The position numbers and the translations under genes were made by a program. From Myxococcales bacterium (lineage in GTDB: Bacteria; Myxococcota_A; Polyangia; Palsa-1104; JAEUJZ01), in assembly GCA_016794365.1 (NCBI GenBank), contig JAEUKB010000082.1, forward strand, positions 1 through 43,702: DNA of 43,702 nucleotides, read 5' to 3'. How positions within the stretch are numbered: the first letter of the stretch is position 1; each line of letters starts with the position of its first letter. Under the pieces are notes generated by a model that had not been told where the DNA came from, did no database searches, and saw nothing but the letters and a program-made list of their open reading frames with translations. Below are positions 1 to 7,980 of the stretch, in pieces.

Positions 1-2
1 AG

Positions 3-452
3 CCGCATAACGTCATGGTGGTCGATCGCGGCGAGCGTCAGGACTTTGTCAAGGTGGTGGACTTTGGCATTGCGCGATCGATGGATGCCGCACCAGGACG
101 ACACACAGCGTCGGGAGCAGTGATTGGAACGCCTGCCTATATGTCGCCCGAACAAGCTGCCGGAGATCCCACGATCGATACGCGATCGGACATCTTTAGC
201 TTGGCAGTAATGGTGTTTCACATGCTGTCTGGAAAGATTCCGTTTGCGGACAAAGCCAAGACTCCGATTGAACAGCTGGTGCAGCGCGCCACGATGCGAG
301 ATCCGATCGGACGCGGTACGCTGCGCGCGCAAGGCAACATCACACCCGAGCTTGAAGCAGCGCTCCTGCATGCACTGGAGCCCGATCGTTCCCGTCGGCC
401 ACAGACCGCTGGAGACTTCTATCGCGAGCTAGAAAAAGCCGCCGCTGCATAA
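3..452 (+). CDS. Ser/Thr protein kinase, C-terminal part (5' end outside window)
   Basis: This is the C-terminal part of a Hanks-type (eukaryote-like) Ser/Thr kinase. The frame is open to the window edge and its first residues read PHNVMV, the end of the catalytic-loop HRDLKPxN motif, so the ATG at 15 is internal. The Mg-binding DFG (VVDFGIARS) and the activation/P+1 segment GTPAYMSPEQ are present, followed by the conserved RSDIFSLAVMVFHMLSGK helix and the RRPQTAGDF motif that usually closes the kinase domain. The gene stops directly after the domain, so it has no C-terminal sensor or membrane segment; any extra domain must be N-terminal and unseen. It lies 48 bp upstream of a chemoreceptor-like gene on the same strand and could share regulation with it. 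The kinase call is secure; the substrate is unknown. Confidence 0.93.
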   Translation, partial: PHNVMVVDRGERQDFVKVVDFGIARSMDAAPGRHTASGAVIGTPAYMSPEQAAGDPTIDTRSDIFSLAVMVFHMLSGKIPFADKAKTPIEQLVQRATMRDPIGRGTLRAQGNITPELEAALLHALEPDRSRRPQTAGDFYRELEKAAAA

Positions 453-500
453 GCTCTCTGACCGCTCCTCATCAGCTCTCTGGTCGCAGTCCGTGCGCGG

Positions 501-1937
501 ATGTCGCATTCCGACTTCGCGAGGAAATGTGCATATTGGGCGACACTTCGCGGTAACATGACTGAAGATATGAAGCCTCCACCAGGCCAACCGAGCGGTG
601 TGGGTACAGAGGACGCAGCGTCCGCGTTTGGGTTCCGTGTTGCGCTGATTCAGCGACCAGCCCAGCGCTTGATACTGCTTCCGCTTTTGGGGCTGTCCGT
701 GCTGTGGGGACTGGCTGTCCTACACCTAGTTCGGACCCAGCAGTCTCTGCAAACGATGTCCCAGACGCTTCAGTGCGGACGCGGACGACTGCTCGATCAT
801 CCGCTGTGTTCCACGATCTCCATTGAGCTTCAGCGTCACGGACTGATCGCTGTGGTGGTGCTGTCTGTGCTGGTTGTAATCACGGCTGGCTGCACGCTGT
901 GGTGTGCGCGGCTGTGGCTGCTCTCGCTTGCACAGCGAGTCAGACAGATCCTGCACTTGGCCACCAAGCTGACCGATCAAGAGCTTACAGCGACGGAAAA
1001 TCTGGATCTTCTGGCTCCGTTAGAGCAGGCCATCGAAATCGCGGAACAGCAAAAGCGCGCGCATCTGGATGATCTACACAGCGGTCGCAGTGCGCTGGGA
1101 GTGGTGGATGAAGCGCTTGTCCAGCTGACACATCGCGTCGAAGAAGCGCACCAGTATGTGTCCGATCAGCAGTCCTTTCGCCAACATCAGGAAGCGCGCG
1201 TGGTCCGTTTGGTAGAAGGTGTCGCACAAGCCCAAGTACACACTGCGACCACGCTGGAACATGCCGCAAGTGGTGTCGCTGCCGTCGAAGCTGTGCAGCA
1301 GATGATCTCGGATGTCTATCTGACTGTGCAGCATGCATCAGAGACTGTGGATCAGCTACAGAGTCGCTCTGCCGGTATTGAAGGAATCGTCAATTTGATT
1401 CAAGAGATCGCAGATCAGACGCGACTGATTGCACTCAATGCAGCGATTGAAGCGGCCCGAGCGGGAGATCATGGTCGCGGATTTGCCGTCGTGGCAGAAG
1501 AAGTTCGACGGCTTGCAGAGCAGACACAGCGCGCCACTCGTGATGTCCGCAAGCTGATTGGGAGCCTGCAACAGGAGTCTCTGGATGCAGTGCGACAGAT
1601 GAAGTCCACCGACAACTCGGTCGAGCGCAGTGTGCTGCGAACCCAAGAAGCGGCAGATGCACTCAGCGTGATCAAGCGCAGCGCAGAAGAGAGTGCAAGC
1701 ATCATTGATCATCTGGCTGAAGTGACTCACTCTTTGAAATCTCCCGACGAGAAAAACGCATCTCAAGCCTCCTCTTCACATTCCCATAGCGGTGATCCAG
1801 AAGCACGCTTGCACGAACAACAGCGGGTGCTTGCTGCGCTCAAAGAACAGCTCTTGGGACTACGAGATCGCTTTGGAAAGTACTCCACAGATGACCACGC
1901 AATCAGCGCAGGAAGTGACGGATGGCACAAATCCTGA
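501..1937 (+). CDS. Methyl-accepting chemotaxis-type signal transducer
   Basis: This is a membrane signal transducer of the chemoreceptor (MCP) family, which controls a CheA-type kinase through its cytoplasmic hairpin. With the ATG at 501 it has 478 residues. Two hydrophobic segments (about residues 57-77 and 114-140) flank a short outer loop of about 36 residues containing two Cys (92 and 103). There is no recognised ligand-binding domain and no clear HAMP after the second segment. The signalling tip is typical: IADQTRLIALNAAIEAARAG and GRGFAVVAEEVRRLAEQT at about residues 303-342. An alternative start is ATG 558 (MTEDMK); neither has a strong Shine-Dalgarno. The last 16 bases overlap the next gene, which itself overlaps a FIST sensor gene, so the three are probably one operon. 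The sensory input may come from the FIST protein rather than from the receptor's own outer loop; that is inference. Confidence 0.9.
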   Translation: MSHSDFARKCAYWATLRGNMTEDMKPPPGQPSGVGTEDAASAFGFRVALIQRPAQRLILLPLLGLSVLWGLAVLHLVRTQQSLQTMSQTLQCGRGRLLDHPLCSTISIELQRHGLIAVVVLSVLVVITAGCTLWCARLWLLSLAQRVRQILHLATKLTDQELTATENLDLLAPLEQAIEIAEQQKRAHLDDLHSGRSALGVVDEALVQLTHRVEEAHQYVSDQQSFRQHQEARVVRLVEGVAQAQVHTATTLEHAASGVAAVEAVQQMISDVYLTVQHASETVDQLQSRSAGIEGIVNLIQEIADQTRLIALNAAIEAARAGDHGRGFAVVAEEVRRLAEQTQRATRDVRKLIGSLQQESLDAVRQMKSTDNSVERSVLRTQEAADALSVIKRSAEESASIIDHLAEVTHSLKSPDEKNASQASSSHSHSGDPEARLHEQQRVLAALKEQLLGLRDRFGKYSTDDHAISAGSDGWHKS

Positions 1938-2140
1938 CACTGGAAAAGCTGGCGGAAGCAGTACGTGAAAAGCTCGTGGTTCCCACTGAGTTTATGATCA
2001 TCAACACCCGCATCATCTTGCAGACTGGCGTCAATCTGCGACGGATTCGCGCAGAACAGAATCATGATCGGGTGCTGCTGCGGAAAGTCCATTCTGCGCT
2101 TCACAAGCTGGGAGTCAGTGTGGAAGGAGAGCTACCATGA
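1922..2140 (+). CDS. Small unknown protein between MCP and FIST genes
   Basis: This 72-residue protein (MAQILTLEKLAEAVREKL...) has no family I recognise. It is predicted to be soluble and mostly helical, with no Cys, no signal peptide and no membrane segment. Its start overlaps the end of the chemoreceptor gene by 16 bp, and its TGA stop overlaps the ATG of the FIST gene (ATGA at 2137-2140). This is a classic arrangement for translational coupling and strongly suggests a real gene acting with its neighbours. An adaptor linking the FIST sensor to the transducer is possible, but nothing in the sequence proves it. Confidence 0.75.
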   Translation: MAQILTLEKLAEAVREKLVVPTEFMIINTRIILQTGVNLRRIRAEQNHDRVLLRKVHSALHKLGVSVEGELP

Positions 2141-3267
2141 GCGCAGCATCACAGGCTCGCAGTGCGTATTCCGCACAGACAGACTCTGCAAGTGCAGCCG
2201 CAGAGATCATTTCCCAGCTTGGTGATCATCGTCCGCGCTTGATTGTGTTCTTTGCAACGGTGGAACACGATGGCGCGATCATTGGGAATGCACTTGCGAA
2301 GCGATTCCCAACCGCTCACATCGCAGGCTGTTCATCGAACGGAGAGTTCACAGATCGTGGCTACGGAACCGGAGGAGTCGCGGCACTCTCTATCGGAGAA
2401 GAGATCGTTTCCGCTGTTGCATCGACCCTGGCGATCTTGGATCACGGTGTCGAAGTCGGCATCTTGAACGCGGCTACGGCGCTGCATTCCCAAGTGGGTC
2501 TACCGATTCACGCGCTACCCGCATCAAGCTGGGTTGGAATCGGTCTGTTAGAAGGTGCGAAGGGACAAGAAGAGCTGATCAATGAATCGCTCGGTCACAT
2601 CGCACCGCTGATTCCTTTCGTTGGTGGCTCCGCTGGAGATCGCATCCGCTTTGATGGAACGTGGGTCTACGCAGCGGGACAACTTCATCACAATGCCTGT
2701 GCGCTGATTTTGGTGCGGCCCGTTCGTCCGTTTGCGATCCTCAAGACCTGTCACTTTACGGCGTCTCCCATCGAAGTCGAGATCACCAAGGCCGATCCGC
2801 ACAAGCGCTTGATTCATGAGTTGGACGGTCAACCAGCCGTCGATCGCTACGCACAGCTTATCGGTGTCGCGCGCAAGGACTTGAGCTTTCCGCACTTTTG
2901 GGCCAATCCGCTGGGGCTGATGATCGACGGAGAGCCGTGGCTACGCAGCGTCGTACGCCCGGAAGGTTCTTCGCTGTTTTTCGCCTGCGCGATGCTCGAA
3001 GGAATGCGGATGAACCTGATGACCGCAGGGGACATCGTACAGAACGCAGCGACAGCGTTTGACGCAGCCACAGCACCGCTTGGGGTGCCTCCGCGTGCAG
3101 CGATTCTGTTTAACTGTGCGTATCGAATGCTGGAAGTGCAGTTGAAAGGACTGGAAGCTGCGTATCATCACGCGCTGTCGAGCATTCCGCATGCAGGCTT
3201 TCACTCGAACGGAGAGAGCTATCTGGGACACATCAACCAGACGCTGACAGGAATCGTATTTTCCTGA
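2137..3267 (+). CDS. FIST domain signal-transduction protein
   Basis: This is a 376-residue FIST-domain (FIST_N plus FIST_C) protein, a family of predicted intracellular small-ligand sensors often found beside chemotaxis or histidine-kinase genes. The N-terminal half shows the FIST_N pattern: RLIVFFATVEHD, then IAGCSSNGEFTDRGYGTGGV and LSIGEE. The C-terminal half ends with the FIST_C pattern GFHSNGESYLGHINQTLTGI. There is no signal peptide, so it acts in the cytoplasm. The start codon overlaps the stop of the 72-aa gene. Together with the upstream transducer, this gives a candidate receptor pair in which FIST binds a ligand and the MCP relays the signal. The family call is firm; the ligand and output are not visible. 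The stop codon runs directly into a short tandem repeat. Confidence 0.88.
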   Translation: MSAASQARSAYSAQTDSASAAAEIISQLGDHRPRLIVFFATVEHDGAIIGNALAKRFPTAHIAGCSSNGEFTDRGYGTGGVAALSIGEEIVSAVASTLAILDHGVEVGILNAATALHSQVGLPIHALPASSWVGIGLLEGAKGQEELINESLGHIAPLIPFVGGSAGDRIRFDGTWVYAAGQLHHNACALILVRPVRPFAILKTCHFTASPIEVEITKADPHKRLIHELDGQPAVDRYAQLIGVARKDLSFPHFWANPLGLMIDGEPWLRSVVRPEGSSLFFACAMLEGMRMNLMTAGDIVQNAATAFDAATAPLGVPPRAAILFNCAYRMLEVQLKGLEAAYHHALSSIPHAGFHSNGESYLGHINQTLTGIVFS

Positions 3268-3325
3268 TTCCTTTCGCACTCCTTTTCGATTCCTTTCGCA
3301 CTCCTTTTCGATTCCTTTCGCACTC
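3266..3325. repeat. 22-bp tandem repeat, about 2.7 copies
   Basis: The unit begins GATTCCTTTCGCACTCC and is repeated at 3266, 3288 and 3310, the third copy being partial. It fills the whole gap between the convergent FIST gene and the amylase gene and starts inside the FIST stop codon. It may act as a spacer or terminator region, but no strong hairpin is visible. Confidence 0.85.
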
Positions 3326-3329
3326 TGAT

Positions 3330-5669
3330 TCACTGACAGCGCGAGCCTTCGGACACAAACACCGCACTACGCAGCGCGCGCAAGGTAATTCCAGCCGGAA
3401 CCCCGTCGCGCACCACCAAGGTTTCACCGTGTAAGACATCGCGATATCGCCCGCTCGGGAGCCCGCGAACCGTAACCAAGCGCTCGCCCTGAGAGCGCGA
3501 CAGCACCGAGATCGCGACATCCGAATGGCCGCTCTGCTCATGGAGCGCGATCGAAAAGTCACTTCCGGCCTGCAAGAGCTTGCGTGTCCCGCGCCGTATT
3601 GCAGTAAGACAGCGACGAAGCTGACCGAGCTTCTGGACATGCTGCAAGACCTGCTGCTGCTGCGAAGGAAGCCGTCCTGTCATGACATCGGGCAGCACAC
3701 GCCGAGAGTCCGGATCGCCCGCCCCCGCCAGTCCCACTTCGTCTCCGTAATACAGCACCGGCATTCCTGGCATCGTCAGAAGCAGCGTCAGCGCCAGCAT
3801 GTGTCGCTGATACGGCTCTGGATCGGTCGGCTGCGGAGGCGGCGCAGTCCACGGATGATTTCCCGCATTGCCCGCCGCTTCCGACACAAACCGCGCCGTA
3901 TCGTGGTTGTTGAGGATGTGCGCCATCACCGCGCCCGAGCCTCCGTAGACCTTCTGACTGAGCGCGACCTGCTGTTCCAAGTCCGTCAGCGGAATGCGAT
4001 CTTTGGCCAGCGCATCCACCGTCGCCCAGAACAGCGGAAAGTCAAACGCGCTGTGTAGTCCGAAGAAGCGATCGCCCAAAAAGCTCCGGATCTCAAAGCG
4101 TCCACCGTCGCCAGGTCCCGTGTAGTTTTCACCGATGATCAGCCAGTCGAGCCCACCACGCTGCGCCTGCGCGGTCACCGCTCGCACCAGATCACGGGTA
4201 AACCCACGCGGCATCATCGGCACCGCATCGATGCGCATTCCATCGAGATCAAAGCGCTGAAGCCACCACAACAGATCGTCGCGCTGCTGGCTCGCGGCTT
4301 CGGGATTGCGCAGGTTCACGTCGGGAAGAAAGCTGTCAAACCAGCAGTCCTCGATGCGCTCGCCCCAGCCGCAGCCCGTTGTGCCACATACGCAGGCGCG
4401 CGGTCCGTCGGAAAACCACGACTTTCGCAGCGGATCGGGCTGACTGCTCGGCGACGAGCGACCATGATCGCGATAGTACGGATGCCCGGAAAACACATGG
4501 TTGGGCACCGCATCAAAAATCACCCGCAGTCCGTGACGGTGCGCGCGCTGGGACAGCTCGGTCAGCTCTTGCGGTGTTCCCAGCTTCGGCTCGACGCTGC
4601 GCGGCTCTGTCGGCCAGTAGCCGTGATAGGACTCGTAGTAGTTTCCGTCGCGACCGAGCTGAAGTCCCGGCGCATTCTGATACAGCGGCGACAGCCACAG
4701 CGTCGTCACGCCCAGCGCATCAAAGTAGCCCGCGTCGATCGCTGCCATCACCCCGCTCAGCGTACCGCCCGCCCGTCGTCCCGGCTGACTCGGAGCACTC
4801 AAAGCACCTGACGGACCCCGGAAGCGATCGATCAAGACGTGATAGAGCACCGTATCCAGTCGATCGTCATCGCTGCGCACGCTCGGCTGTTCGACGGTCC
4901 GTCGCGGCGCAATCACCGCTTGAGCCGTCGCCCGCAGCGGACTTCCACTGAGCGGATCGTTTCCCGACAGCGTCACCTGATACTTGCCACTTTGCAGCGC
5001 GCGCAGCTCGACGACAGCCAGCTCACCCGAAGGACGCGACACCGTTGGCACCACATCGGTCAGCGGCTGTCCGTTATACAGAACCTGCACCGTATCCGTC
5101 GCAAGCTGCGCCGCATTCACACCGGGAACCAGTCGAAACTCCACCCGCAGCCGTCCATCTTTGGCATCAAGCGAGCTGCTGTCTTCCGTCGCAAGCTGCG
5201 CCACATCAAGCCGAGCCAGTCGGCAGTCTGTCAGATCCGTCACTGACCACTCTGCTTCGTACGGCGTCGAGTCGCTCCACAGCGGATGCGCGGCAAACTC
5301 ACTGTGCGGGTTCAGATCGTCGGTCAGAAGCTCATCCCCGACCAAAAATCCGTAGCGATACCGTCCCGGCGCAAGCGGCAGCGCCAGCGTGAAATAGCGC
5401 GTCCCTTGCAGCGAAAACTGCTCGTCGAAGCGTCGATGTCCCGGTCGCGCAAAGCCATCCCAGCTGCCAATCAGCTCGGGATGTTCCACGTCCTTTCGCG
5501 TCAGCGTCAGATCGGTTCGCGCCAGCGTCAGCTCGGGACGAAAGTGAACCCGCAGCAGACAGCGCTCGTCGTAGCGCAGACCTTCATCGACCCGCGCGCA
5601 GCCGGACAGCGTTCCCCAAAGCCCGATTCCCAGCACTGCTGCGCCCTGTGTCCGTCGAGTCTTCGTCAT
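3330..5669 (-). CDS. GH13 alpha-amylase family lipoprotein
   Basis: This 779-residue glycoside hydrolase of family GH13 acts on alpha-glucans or oligosaccharides. The signal peptide ends in a lipobox (TLSGC, Cys24), so it is probably a lipid-anchored envelope or exported enzyme. Residues about 40-150 form a CBM48/E-set-like module (LIGSWDGFARPG, PGRYRYGFLVGDE). Residues about 160-270 form a second beta-rich module. The (beta/alpha)8 barrel follows with the usual conserved regions: DAVPNHVF, DGMRIDAV with nucleophile Asp481, GENY with acid/base Glu514, and NNHDTARF with Asp590. The full catalytic triad is present. It starts 20 bp after the VOC gene on the same strand, so the two are probably co-transcribed. 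Exact specificity (amylase, neopullulanase or cyclomaltodextrinase type) cannot be read by eye. Confidence 0.92.
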   Translation of the reverse strand: MTKTRRTQGAAVLGIGLWGTLSGCARVDEGLRYDERCLLRVHFRPELTLARTDLTLTRKDVEHPELIGSWDGFARPGHRRFDEQFSLQGTRYFTLALPLAPGRYRYGFLVGDELLTDDLNPHSEFAAHPLWSDSTPYEAEWSVTDLTDCRLARLDVAQLATEDSSSLDAKDGRLRVEFRLVPGVNAAQLATDTVQVLYNGQPLTDVVPTVSRPSGELAVVELRALQSGKYQVTLSGNDPLSGSPLRATAQAVIAPRRTVEQPSVRSDDDRLDTVLYHVLIDRFRGPSGALSAPSQPGRRAGGTLSGVMAAIDAGYFDALGVTTLWLSPLYQNAPGLQLGRDGNYYESYHGYWPTEPRSVEPKLGTPQELTELSQRAHRHGLRVIFDAVPNHVFSGHPYYRDHGRSSPSSQPDPLRKSWFSDGPRACVCGTTGCGWGERIEDCWFDSFLPDVNLRNPEAASQQRDDLLWWLQRFDLDGMRIDAVPMMPRGFTRDLVRAVTAQAQRGGLDWLIIGENYTGPGDGGRFEIRSFLGDRFFGLHSAFDFPLFWATVDALAKDRIPLTDLEQQVALSQKVYGGSGAVMAHILNNHDTARFVSEAAGNAGNHPWTAPPPQPTDPEPYQRHMLALTLLLTMPGMPVLYYGDEVGLAGAGDPDSRRVLPDVMTGRLPSQQQQVLQHVQKLGQLRRCLTAIRRGTRKLLQAGSDFSIALHEQSGHSDVAISVLSRSQGERLVTVRGLPSGRYRDVLHGETLVVRDGVPAGITLRALRSAVFVSEGSRCQ

Positions 5670-5689
5670 CGCCGACCCCGCTTCGTTCG

Positions 5690-6439
5690 CTACTCCGTCT
5701 GAAACAGCCCAAACACCGCGCGCTGCGGATCTTCACACTGCCCGAGCAGCGCTCCGCCCGGCATCCGTCGCGGCCCGTGATAGACATGGCCACCAAGCTG
5801 GACCACCTGCGCCAGCGCTTCGTCGAGCCTCGGCACCTGAAAGTAGAACAGCCAGTGCGCATGGACCCCCGGAAGTCGCGCCGAGCTGACCATTCCCCCG
5901 ACGCTTGGGCCCGGCGCAGACCACGCAAACTGCTGATACGGACCGATGCCCAGCCCAGGATCGAATGCATCCGTCGGCTGCCAGCCGAGAAGCTGTCCGT
6001 AGACCGACAGGGCGCGCGCTTCGTCTTTGCTGTGCAGCTCATGCCAGGGCAAGCCCGGCGCAGGTGGCTGGCGATCGGAAATCGCCATCACAGCACCGAG
6101 CGGATCGCGCAGCGGAGCCACCGTCACGCCATCTTCCAAGCGGCGCGCCGGACCCAGCTGAATCGATCCCGCCGCCAGCCAGTCGGGAAGTGCCGTCTCG
6201 ACCTGTTCGACGCAGACATGGCCCAGCCAGTGCGACGGTGCGCCATGTGCAATCGCCTGCGGCGGCAGGTGGATCATCTTCCCGATCGAGACCTCGCCAA
6301 GCTGAAGCGACTTTTCGCCCTGTCCGCAGTCTTCGATGCGCCAGCGTGGGCCCAGCACCGCCTGATAAAAGCGCTGTGCGGCCCCGAGATCGATGGTGCG
6401 TAGCTCATAAAACCCAAAACGCTCGCGGACGGACGACAT
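5690..6439 (-). CDS. VOC (glyoxalase/bleomycin-resistance fold) protein, two domains
   Basis: This protein of about 249 residues has two tandem VOC (vicinal oxygen chelate) modules. The first starts at FYELRTIDLGAAQRFYQAVL and the second at WHELHSKDEARALSVYGQLLGW. Both keep the typical pattern of one beta strand, a helix with FYxxxLG, and a metal-ligand His or Glu near the strand ends. Double VOC proteins bind metals and act as lyases, dioxygenases or antibiotic-binding proteins; the substrate here is unknown. I chose the ATG at 6439 (MSSVRERFG); a GTG six codons upstream is possible. It is divergent from the CoA-transferase genes and probably leads a two-gene transcript with the amylase lipoprotein. 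Confidence 0.83.
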   Translation of the reverse strand: MSSVRERFGFYELRTIDLGAAQRFYQAVLGPRWRIEDCGQGEKSLQLGEVSIGKMIHLPPQAIAHGAPSHWLGHVCVEQVETALPDWLAAGSIQLGPARRLEDGVTVAPLRDPLGAVMAISDRQPPAPGLPWHELHSKDEARALSVYGQLLGWQPTDAFDPGLGIGPYQQFAWSAPGPSVGGMVSSARLPGVHAHWLFYFQVPRLDEALAQVVQLGGHVYHGPRRMPGGALLGQCEDPQRAVFGLFQTE

Positions 6440-6497
6440 CGCCAAGCTGTAACACACGTTCCGACCCGCGCGATCCGTGCGCTGTCCTGTCGCGGGC

Positions 6498-6512
6498 CTT
6501 CTGTTGCAGAAG
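6498..6512. promoter_or_regulatory. Short palindrome in the divergent VOC / CoA-transferase promoter region
   Basis: CTTCTG-TTG-CAGAAG is a perfect 6-bp inverted repeat with a 3-bp centre, 28 bp before the CoA-transferase start and inside the 101-bp divergent gap. It could be an operator, but palindromes this short can arise by chance. Confidence 0.2.
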
Positions 6513-6540
6513 CGACGAAGATCGGTGCAAGCTGCGCGGT

Positions 6541-7266
6541 ATGGACAAGACCTTCAAAGACGCCGACTCGGCTCTGTTTGATGTCTCAGACGGTGCCACG
6601 ATCTTGAGCGGGGGCTTTGGCCTGTGTGGCAACCCCGAAAACCTCATCGAGGCGCTGTTTCGTCGCGGTACACGCGAGCTGACGCTGGTTTCCAACAACT
6701 GCGGCACCGATGGCAAGGGCCTGGGCAAGCTGCTCCAGCACGGTCAGGTGCGCAAAATGATTGCCTCCTACGTCGGGGAAAACAAGACGTTTGAGCGCAT
6801 GTTCCTCGAAGGCAAGCTTGAAGTAGAGCTGTGCCCGCAAGGAACGCTCGCCGAGCGAATGCGCGCCGCCGGAGCAGGCATTCCCGCCTTCTTTACGCCC
6901 ACCGGCTATGGCACGCTCCGCGCCGAGGGCAAAGAAGTCCGCGTCTTCCCCGATCGTCTGGGCCGCGAACGTCATTACGTCCTAGAGACCGCGCTGTCCG
7001 GCGACTATGCCTTCGTCAAAGCATGGAAAGGCGACCGCTTCGGCAACCTGCTGTTTCGCAAGACCGCGCGCAACTTCAACCCGGTCATGGCCACGGCGGC
7101 GCGGATCACCATCGCGGAAGTCGAACAGCTCGTCGAGCCCGGTGAGATTCCTCCCGATCAGGTTCACACGCCCGGCATCTTCGTAAAGCGCATCTTCCAG
7201 GGCGCAAACTACCAAAAGCCCATCGAGCAGCGCACCGTGCGTCCTCGTCCCACGTCGGCAGTCTAA
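6541..7266 (+). CDS. scoA: 3-oxoacid CoA-transferase subunit A
   Basis: This is the alpha subunit (241 residues) of a two-subunit 3-oxoacid (succinyl-CoA:acetoacetate type) CoA-transferase. The enzyme moves CoA between succinyl-CoA and acetoacetate for ketone-body or PHB use. The family signature GGFGLCGNPENLI is near the N terminus, followed by LVSNNCGTDGKGLG and a GTLAERMRAAGAGIPAFFTP block. I start at ATG 6541 (MDKTFKDADSALF); the frame is open further upstream, but that extension is low-complexity and runs over the VOC gene. No clear Shine-Dalgarno is present. The TAA stop overlaps the ribosome-binding site of subunit B, 13 bp before its start, so the subunits are coupled. An AtoD-type acetoacetate transferase is the main alternative. 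Confidence 0.93.
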   Translation: MDKTFKDADSALFDVSDGATILSGGFGLCGNPENLIEALFRRGTRELTLVSNNCGTDGKGLGKLLQHGQVRKMIASYVGENKTFERMFLEGKLEVELCPQGTLAERMRAAGAGIPAFFTPTGYGTLRAEGKEVRVFPDRLGRERHYVLETALSGDYAFVKAWKGDRFGNLLFRKTARNFNPVMATAARITIAEVEQLVEPGEIPPDQVHTPGIFVKRIFQGANYQKPIEQRTVRPRPTSAV

Positions 7267-7270
7267 GGAG
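7265..7270 (+). promoter_or_regulatory. Ribosome-binding site of CoA-transferase subunit B
   Basis: AAGGAG sits 9 bp before the ATG at 7280 and shares bases with the TAA stop of subunit A. It decides for ATG 7280 over the TTG two codons upstream. Confidence 0.8.
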
Positions 7271-7279
7271 TCTTTGGCG

Positions 7280-7969
7280 ATGGCAATTACTCGAGAGCAA
7301 ATGGCCCGTCGCGTCGCCAGCGAGCTGCGCGATGGCTTTTACGTCAACCTGGGAATCGGTCTGCCCACGCTGGTTGCCAACTACATTCCGCCCGGTGTGG
7401 ATGTCGTGCTTCAGTCGGAAAACGGCATGCTCGGCACCGGACCGTTTCCGTATGAAGGTGAAGAGGATCCCGACCTCATCAACGCGGGCAAACAGACCGT
7501 CACCGAGCTACCCGGCGCATCGTACTTTTCGTCCGCCGAGTCGTTCGCCATGATCCGTGGTGCCCACATCGACATCTGCATCCTGGGGGCGCTGCAAGTG
7601 GCGCAAAACGGGGATCTGGCCAACTGGACCATCCCCGGCAAGATGGTCAAAGGCATGGGCGGAGCGATGGATCTCGTCGCGGGGGCTCGGCGCGTCATCA
7701 TCTTGATGGAGCACATTGCCAAGGTCAAAGGCGCGCCCGAAGGTGCCTTCGACTACAAGGTCGTCAAGACGTGCTCGCTGCCGCTCACTGCGCCGCGCTG
7801 TGTGGCACGGATTGTGACGGATCTGGCGGTGATGGATGTGAGGCCCGACGGGCTCCACCTGGTCGAAGTCGCGCCCGGTGTCTCGGTCGAAGACGTGCAG
7901 CGCTACACCGAGCCGACGCTGATTCTTCCCGAAAGCGGCATCGTTCCAGCGATGGCGGTCTCAGAGTAA
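7280..7969 (+). CDS. scoB: 3-oxoacid CoA-transferase subunit B
   Basis: This is the beta subunit (229 residues) of the CoA-transferase encoded just upstream. It carries the catalytic glutamate in the signature SENGMLG (Glu47), which forms the enzyme-CoA thioester, preceded by NLGIGLPTLVANYIP. Other family blocks are GGAMDLVAGARRVIILMEH and the C-terminal CSLPLTA. The length is normal for separate beta subunits. The pair supplies or consumes acetoacetyl-CoA and succinyl-CoA, which fits with the aconitase and 2-oxoacid:ferredoxin oxidoreductase genes further along. The next gene (PfkB kinase) starts 11 bp after the stop, so the transcript may continue. Confidence 0.95.
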   Translation: MAITREQMARRVASELRDGFYVNLGIGLPTLVANYIPPGVDVVLQSENGMLGTGPFPYEGEEDPDLINAGKQTVTELPGASYFSSAESFAMIRGAHIDICILGALQVAQNGDLANWTIPGKMVKGMGGAMDLVAGARRVIILMEHIAKVKGAPEGAFDYKVVKTCSLPLTAPRCVARIVTDLAVMDVRPDGLHLVEVAPGVSVEDVQRYTEPTLILPESGIVPAMAVSE

Positions 7970-7980
7970 GCTCGTACGCC

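Noticed and set aside
5905..6540. Long N-terminal extension of CoA-transferase subunit A
   Set aside because: The extension is Arg/Pro/Ser-rich shadow sequence over the VOC gene; family similarity begins at ATG 6541.
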